The notes under the pieces were generated by a model, which had not been told where the DNA came from, searched no databases, and worked only from the letters and a program-made list of their open reading frames with translations. This document shows, piece by piece, positions 59,597 to 64,000 of a DNA stretch of 64,000 nucleotides. The first letter of the stretch is position 1, and every line of letters starts with the position of its first letter. The stretch comes from Rhizobiales bacterium 63-22 (GTDB lineage: Bacteria > Pseudomonadota > Alphaproteobacteria > Rhizobiales > Rhizobiaceae). Location: positions 137,187-201,186 of the forward strand of contig MKVZ01000016.1 of the NCBI GenBank assembly GCA_001898995.1, written 5' to 3'. Made by a program: the position numbers and the translations under genes.

Positions 59597-62520
59597 CAGT
59601 TCTCCTCCTTCGCGCCGGCGAGCTTTTCCACGCGGTGCCTGCGGATCGACTGGTGCGCCAGCGCGATCAGCACGATCACGGTCGCGCCCACGACCAGCGA
59701 GAACACGCCGAGGTCGAAGAGGAGCGCGCTCGCCAGCGGCATCTTGCCGATATGCGGAAGGTCGGCATAGCGGAAGAAGGTGGTGAGGAAGGGATAGCCG
59801 AACAGCCACGCCCCTGCCCCGGTCGCCGCCGCAAACAGCCAGCCGAGCGCGATCCAGCGCAGCGGCAATATGCGCAGCCGGTCCTCCACCCAGCGCGTTC
59901 CCTTCGCCAGATATTGCAGGATGAAGGCAATGGCCAGCGCCACGCCCGCCGCGAAGCCGCCGCCCGGCAGGTCGTGCCCGCGCAGGAATAGATGCACCGC
60001 GAACACGATGATGACCGGGAACAGCCAGTGCATGATGACCGACGGCGCGGCGAGATAATCGGCCAGCGTGTCGCCCGCCTTGCGGTCCGGCATGGCCTCG
60101 TCGTAGGCGTCCTGAATCTTCTGCTGCGCGGTCGAGCCGGTTGTGTCGGGCGCGGGGCGGAAGCGGCGCAGGAGCGCGAAGACGGTGAGACCCACCACGC
60201 CGAGCACGGCAATCTCGCCGAACGTGTCGAAGGCGCGGAAATCCACGAGGATGACGTTGACGACATTCCTGCCGCCGCCGCCCGGATAGGCGTTTTCGAG
60301 GAAATAATCGGCGATGCTGTCCGGCGACGGGCGCGTCATCACCGCATAGGCGATGACCGCCATGCCCGTCCCGCCGATCAGCGCCAGCGCGAGATCGCGA
60401 TAGCGGCGGATGCGGGGGAGCAGCTTCGCCGGCAGCGGATCGGGGTCCTCCCAGCGCTTGGGAAGCCAGCGCAGGCCCAGCAGAAGCAACACGGTGGTCA
60501 CGATCTCCACCAGCAATTGCGTCACGGCGAGGTCGGGCGCGGAGAGCCAGATGAAGGTGATGCAGGTGACGAGTCCCGCCCCGCCGAGCAGCATCAGCGC
60601 CGCGAGGCGATGGAACTTGGCCTGCCATGCCGCGCCGATGGCGCAGGTCGCGCCCATCAGCCAGAGCGCGGCGAAGATCGGGTCCACGGGCTGCGCGCTG
60701 TTCGTGCCGGAGCGCAGGGCGCTCCAGCCGCTCTCGAAGAGCGGCCATGCCGCGGCCAGTATGGCCACGCCGACGATGATGCGCAGTTGCGGTTGCAGGC
60801 GGCGGGTGCTCAGGAAGCTTTCCGCCTTGCGCGCCCAGTTCCACGACAGCGTCACCAGCACGCGCTCGAAAATACGCTGCCCCTGCAAATGGCGGAACAG
60901 CGGCGGGCCGTCCTCGCTGGTGGCGAGATAGTTCCTGAGCAGCGAATGCAGCACGATGCCGCCGATCATGGCCACGATGCTCATCATCAGCGGCAGGTTG
61001 AAGCCATGCCAGACGGAAAGGCTGTATTGCGGCGTGGCCGACCCCAGAACCGCGACGACGGCCGAATGGAGAAACGGCCCGATGGACAGGCCGGGCGCGA
61101 TGCCGATCAGCAGGCAGAGCAGCACCAGAAGCTCGATCGGACGGCGCATCCAGCGCGGCGGTTCATGCGGCTCGTGCGGCAGGTCGTGCGGCGGCGGCCC
61201 GAAAAAGGTCGAATGGATGAAGCGCACCGAATAAGCGACGGTAAAGACGCCGGCGAGCGTCGCCACATAGGGCGTGATCGTGTCGAGCCAGGACGCCATA
61301 TGGGTTTCGACGGTCTCGGCGAAGAACATCTCCTTGGAGATGAAACCGTTGAGCAGCGGCACGCCGGCCATGGCCGCGCTCGCCACCATGGCCAGCGCCG
61401 CCGTATAGGGCATGGGCCGCAACAGGCCGCTCAGGCGGCGCATGTCGCGCGTGCCGGTCTCATGGTCGATGATGCCCGCCGCCATGAACAGCGACGCCTT
61501 GAAGATGGCGTGGTTAACCATGTGGAAGATCGCCGCCACCGCCGCCAGCGGACTGCCGAGGCTGAGCAGCACCGTGATGAGGCCGAGATTGCTGATGGTC
61601 GAATAGGCGAGCAGCCCCTTGAGATCCTGCTGGAATACGGCGAAGAAGCTTCCGAGCAGCATCGTGACGAGACCGGCGAGGCCCAGAATCCAGAACCATT
61701 GCTCGGTGCCCGCCAGCACGGGCCACAGCCGCGCCAGCAGGAACACGCCTGCCTTCACCATGGTGGCCGAGTGGAGATAGGCGGAGACCGGCGTCGGCGC
61801 CGCCATGGCGTTGGGCAGCCAGAACTGGAACGGGAACTGCGCGCTCTTGGTGAAGGCGGCGAGCACGATCAGCACCAGCACCACCGTATAGAGCGGATGC
61901 GCGCGCACGATGTTGCCCGCCGCCAGTACCTTGTCGAGATCGTAGCTGCCGACGATATGGCCCAGCAGCAGCACACCGGCCAAGAGGCAGAAACCGCCCA
62001 TGCCGGTCACGGTCAGCGCCATGCGCGCGCCGTCGCGCGCGCTCGCATTGTGATACCAGTAGCCGATGAGCAGGAAGGAGAAGACGCTGGTCAGTTCCCA
62101 GAACACCGCGAGCAGGACGATATTGCCCGACAGCACCACGCCCAGCATGGACCCCATGAAGGCGAGCAGGAAGGAGAAGAAGCGCGGCACCGGATCGTCC
62201 GGCGACATGTAATAGCGCGCATAGATCACTACGAGCAGCCCGATGCCGGCGATCAGCATGGCGAAAAGCCATGCAAAACCGTCCATGCGCAGCGTCACGT
62301 CCAGCCCGTAGCCGGGCAGCCATTCGATGGTCCCGCGCACGACCTTTCCGTCGGCGACGACCGGATAAAGGCTGGCGACGACGACAAGGGCGACGAGCGC
62401 GATCGCGGCGCTGAACCATGCGGAGCCGCTGCGATCCGCGCTCCTGAATAGGCCCGTGACGACGCTGCCGAGAAACGGAAGTAGGACCAGCAGGAAAAGC
62501 AGTCTGCCGTCCGTCGCCAT
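59596..62520 (-). CDS. phaAB: Cation/proton antiporter subunit A fused to subunit B
   Basis: The 974-residue protein joins the NuoL/MrpA module (about 1-600, MDGFAWLFAMLIAGIGLLVV, GKSAQFPFQFWLPNAMAAPT-like region with the membrane Lys, EMFFAETVETHMASW) to the MrpA C-terminal extension and an MrpB domain (about 830-965, GHDLPGGGFAAGVALAIAFI). The AB fusion is typical of group 2 (Pha) systems of the Hyphomicrobiales. With subunits C-G it exchanges K+ or Na+ for protons and helps with pH and salt stress. It is first in the operon. Confidence 0.95.
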   Translation of the reverse strand: MATDGRLLFLLVLLPFLGSVVTGLFRSADRSGSAWFSAAIALVALVVVASLYPVVADGKVVRGTIEWLPGYGLDVTLRMDGFAWLFAMLIAGIGLLVVIYARYYMSPDDPVPRFFSFLLAFMGSMLGVVLSGNIVLLAVFWELTSVFSFLLIGYWYHNASARDGARMALTVTGMGGFCLLAGVLLLGHIVGSYDLDKVLAAGNIVRAHPLYTVVLVLIVLAAFTKSAQFPFQFWLPNAMAAPTPVSAYLHSATMVKAGVFLLARLWPVLAGTEQWFWILGLAGLVTMLLGSFFAVFQQDLKGLLAYSTISNLGLITVLLSLGSPLAAVAAIFHMVNHAIFKASLFMAAGIIDHETGTRDMRRLSGLLRPMPYTAALAMVASAAMAGVPLLNGFISKEMFFAETVETHMASWLDTITPYVATLAGVFTVAYSVRFIHSTFFGPPPHDLPHEPHEPPRWMRRPIELLVLLCLLIGIAPGLSIGPFLHSAVVAVLGSATPQYSLSVWHGFNLPLMMSIVAMIGGIVLHSLLRNYLATSEDGPPLFRHLQGQRIFERVLVTLSWNWARKAESFLSTRRLQPQLRIIVGVAILAAAWPLFESGWSALRSGTNSAQPVDPIFAALWLMGATCAIGAAWQAKFHRLAALMLLGGAGLVTCITFIWLSAPDLAVTQLLVEIVTTVLLLLGLRWLPKRWEDPDPLPAKLLPRIRRYRDLALALIGGTGMAVIAYAVMTRPSPDSIADYFLENAYPGGGGRNVVNVILVDFRAFDTFGEIAVLGVVGLTVFALLRRFRPAPDTTGSTAQQKIQDAYDEAMPDRKAGDTLADYLAAPSVIMHWLFPVIIVFAVHLFLRGHDLPGGGFAAGVALAIAFILQYLAKGTRWVEDRLRILPLRWIALGWLFAAATGAGAWLFGYPFLTTFFRYADLPHIGKMPLASALLFDLGVFSLVVGATVIVLIALAHQSIRRHRVEKLAGAKEEN

Positions 62521-62698
62521 GCTTCACCGCCCTCCAATCCGCTTCCGTCGCCGCGTTGCGTGGACAAATCATTTTGCCCCTTGGAATCATTATGACCGGC
62601 GGGGGGATATTATGGCAATAGCTTTCAAGGGGTTATCGAAAGTTATTACGCCCTGACGTAACGATTTCCGCCTTCCTTTCGCCTGTATGCGCCCGGAT

Positions 62699-62929
62699 TC
62701 ACGCTCCGAGAAGAAGCCGGGCCAGTCCGTCCGCCTGCACGCGGATATCGGGAACGGCCGCCGCTTCCCGGAAGATGCCTTTCGTCACCGGTCCGAGCGC
62801 GAAGAACGGAGCCGCGGCATCGCCATGCCTGTCGCGAATCCGCAGATCGTCGGTTATGTCGAGGCCGAGATCGAGCGGATCGGGTCGCGCGAGGCCGGAT
62901 TCCTTCACCGTTATGCGATGGGGAAACAA
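62699..62929 (-). pseudogene. C-terminal remnant of a FAD/NAD(P)-binding oxidoreductase (COG4529-like)
   Basis: A 76-residue reverse-strand frame reads SGLARPDPLDLGLDITDDLR, then APFFALGPVTKGIFREAAAV and PDIRVQADGLARLLLG. This matches in style the C-terminus of FAD-NAD(P)-binding proteins, where GPVTKGxFxEAxAVPDIRVQA closes the fold. The first 450 or so residues are missing, and the sequence upstream (62930-63100) shows no continuation. The rest of the 62521-63104 interval holds nothing else I can identify. The family assignment comes from pattern memory and needs a search. Confidence 0.5.
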
Positions 62930-63104
62930 TCTTCCGCAAATCGTCGCGATTCGTTGACAGTGTGTTTCAGAAAGGCGGGCTGGCTTCGGCGTGGCTTTTC
63001 AATATTCTGCCGTCGACTATCCCTGCGGCCGATCCGCCAGACCAAGCCCCGGCGAGGATGACGGACGGGTCCGCGCCACGATTGCAACATCAGGACAAAG
63101 ATCG

Positions 63105-63704
63105 ATGGAAAACAGCGTCATTGCCTCCCTCAAAAAGCGCCGTACCCAATATGCCCTCGGCAGGAATCTGCCGCTTCCCAAGGAAAAAGTCGCCGAATTG
63201 ATCCGCGAGGCGATCAAGCATACGCCGTCCTCCTTCAACTCGCAGACCTCGCGCGCCGTCATCCTGTTCGGGGCAGAGAGCGAACGGCTCTGGAACATCG
63301 CCAAGGAAACGCTGCGCAAAGTGGTCCCGGCCGACGCTTTCGCGCAGACCGAAGCCAAGCTCGACGGCTTCGCCGCCGGCGCCGGTACCGTCCTCTTCTA
63401 CGAGGATCAGGATGTGGTGAAGGGTTTGCAGGAGAAATTCGCGCTCTATGCCGATAATTTCCCTGTCTGGTCGGAACAGTCGAGCGGCATGGCCCAGCAT
63501 TCGGTCTGGGTCGCGCTGGCCGATGCCGGCATCGGTGCGAGCCTCCAGCACTATAATCCGCTGATCGACGCGGAAGTCGCCAGAACGTGGCACGTGCCGT
63601 CCTCGTGGAAGCTGCGCGCCCAGATGCCGTTCGGCTCTAACGAGAAGCCGTTCGGCGAGAAGACGTTCATGGACGACGACAGCCGTTTCAAGGTCTTCTA
63701 CTGA
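63105..63704 (+). CDS. Nitroreductase-family protein (YdgI/HBN1-like)
   Basis: The 199-residue flavoprotein starts MENSVIASLKKRRTQYALGR and has FMN-binding features of the nitroreductase family: TPSSFNSQTSRAVILFGAES (about 40-59), GAGTVLFYEDQDVV and SSGMAQHSVWVALADAGIGA (about 125-144). This branch includes proteins linked to fatty-acid signalling and oxidative stress in yeast and Lactobacillus. AGGAC lies about 8 bp upstream. It forms a single-gene unit with a terminator. Confidence 0.91.
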   Translation: MENSVIASLKKRRTQYALGRNLPLPKEKVAELIREAIKHTPSSFNSQTSRAVILFGAESERLWNIAKETLRKVVPADAFAQTEAKLDGFAAGAGTVLFYEDQDVVKGLQEKFALYADNFPVWSEQSSGMAQHSVWVALADAGIGASLQHYNPLIDAEVARTWHVPSSWKLRAQMPFGSNEKPFGEKTFMDDDSRFKVFY

Positions 63705-63724
63705 TCTTTGCAGAAATCGAATGA

Positions 63725-63757
63725 AAAAGGCCGGGAGCGATGCTTCCGGCCTTTTCT
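63725..63757 (+). terminator. Terminator after the nitroreductase gene
   Basis: The stem AAAAGGCCGG/CCGGCCTTTT encloses a short loop, then TTTTCTTTC. The A-run on the other side makes it usable also by the convergent protease gene. Confidence 0.9.
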
Positions 63758-63776
63758 TTCAATCCCGGCTTGCCCT

Positions 63777-64000
63777 TCAATCCTTGTCGAAACGGAACGG
63801 CGGAATCTGCTCCAGCGCGGATTTCAGCGCTTCCGACCATCTCTCCGACACGGTCTGATAATAGGGATCCGAGGCCTCGAAGCGCCGTTGCGGGCCCGGC
63901 TCCAGACTGTCCGTCTCGTAAATCTGCATGTCGAACGGCAACCCGACCGACAGATTGGCCTTCAGCGTCGAATCGAACGAGACCAGCAGCAGTTTCACCG
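63777..64000 (-). CDS. Proteasome-type protease (COG3484), C-terminal part (cut by window edge)
   Basis: The visible 74 residues, VKLLLVSFDSTLKANLSVG, then GLPFDMQIYETDSLEPGPQR and WSEALKSALEQIPPFRFDKD, match the C-terminus of the predicted proteasome-type proteases related to HslV, in which VSFDSTxxxNLSVGPP is conserved. The N-terminal catalytic threonine lies outside the window. An internal ATG is not the true start. It converges on the nitroreductase gene. Confidence 0.82.
   Translation of the reverse strand, partial: VKLLLVSFDSTLKANLSVGLPFDMQIYETDSLEPGPQRRFEASDPYYQTVSERWSEALKSALEQIPPFRFDKD

Noticed and set aside
59992..62451. An 819-codon plus-strand frame over phaAB
   Set aside because: Its composition is extremely rich in Arg, His, Gln and Glu, typical of an antisense shadow of a membrane protein.
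1..64000. CRISPR arrays, prophage or complete insertion sequences
   Set aside because: No regularly spaced repeats, no cas, integrase or transposase genes were seen; the only repeats are the short intergenic hairpins.

Overview
The window is a gene-dense, high-GC chromosomal segment of an alphaproteobacterium of the Hyphomicrobiales, most likely Brucellaceae (Brucella/Ochrobactrum group). The grounds are a RirA-type iron regulator beside a rhizobial/Brucella-type heme locus (bhuQ, bhuA, hmuP, bhuSTUV), a one-step phosphatidylcholine synthase, a fused PhaAB antiporter subunit, an IalB protein, and a short intergenic hairpin repeat of the kind known from this family. The genus call rests on recognised gene families and was not checked by a database search. 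Nearly all of the window is ordinary core or niche-adaptation chromosome; no phage, plasmid, CRISPR or intact insertion sequence was seen.

Layout. 1-4.8 kb: recG (5' end) divergent from sdhE-mfd. 4.8-7.3 kb: a small XRE regulator/membrane protein pair with two operator-like dyads, a zinc-ribbon membrane protein, a methyltransferase and a FrnE-type DsbA protein. 7.4-16.5 kb: a YejA-like solute-binding protein, an IalB protein, hspQ, a UbiH-family monooxygenase, pcs, a quinone reductase, rimO and bfd-bfr. 17-25 kb: a heme and iron island (bhuQ, bhuA, hmuP, bhuS, bhuT, bhuU, bhuV, rirA) with one RirA-type and three Irr-type sites in its intergenic regions. 25-33 kb: a YbaK-type deacylase, tRNA-Ser, three MFS transporters, VOC/MarR and ArsR/MFS divergent pairs, and an AlkB protein. 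33-40.4 kb: a complete NodT-MacA-MacB efflux operon and a soluble FtsK. 40.6-49.2 kb: an orphan small protein, SURF1, and a divergent amino-sugar cluster (ABC transporter plus oxidoreductase against kinase plus GntR). 49.2-56.2 kb: a gbsR-like regulator with cydDCABX. 56.4-62.5 kb: phaABCDEFG. 62.5-64 kb: a remnant oxidoreductase fragment, a nitroreductase and the end of a proteasome-type protease.

How the parts work together. The strongest theme is iron. BhuA, BhuTUV, BhuS, HmuP and BhuQ take up and use heme; Bfr and Bfd store iron and release it; RirA and (by its sites) Irr are placed to control them. A second theme is respiration under low oxygen and ion homeostasis: cytochrome bd with its CydDC exporter and a dedicated regulator, and the multisubunit cation/proton antiporter.

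The most unusual signal is not a gene. About nine copies of a roughly 50-105 bp hairpin element lie between genes. They have terminal TAGAGC-like ends, compensatory stem changes between copies, exchangeable palindromic side modules, and in three cases the element edge is the stop codon of the gene before it. One decayed copy seems to have supplied the ribosome binding site of a 59-residue orphan protein.
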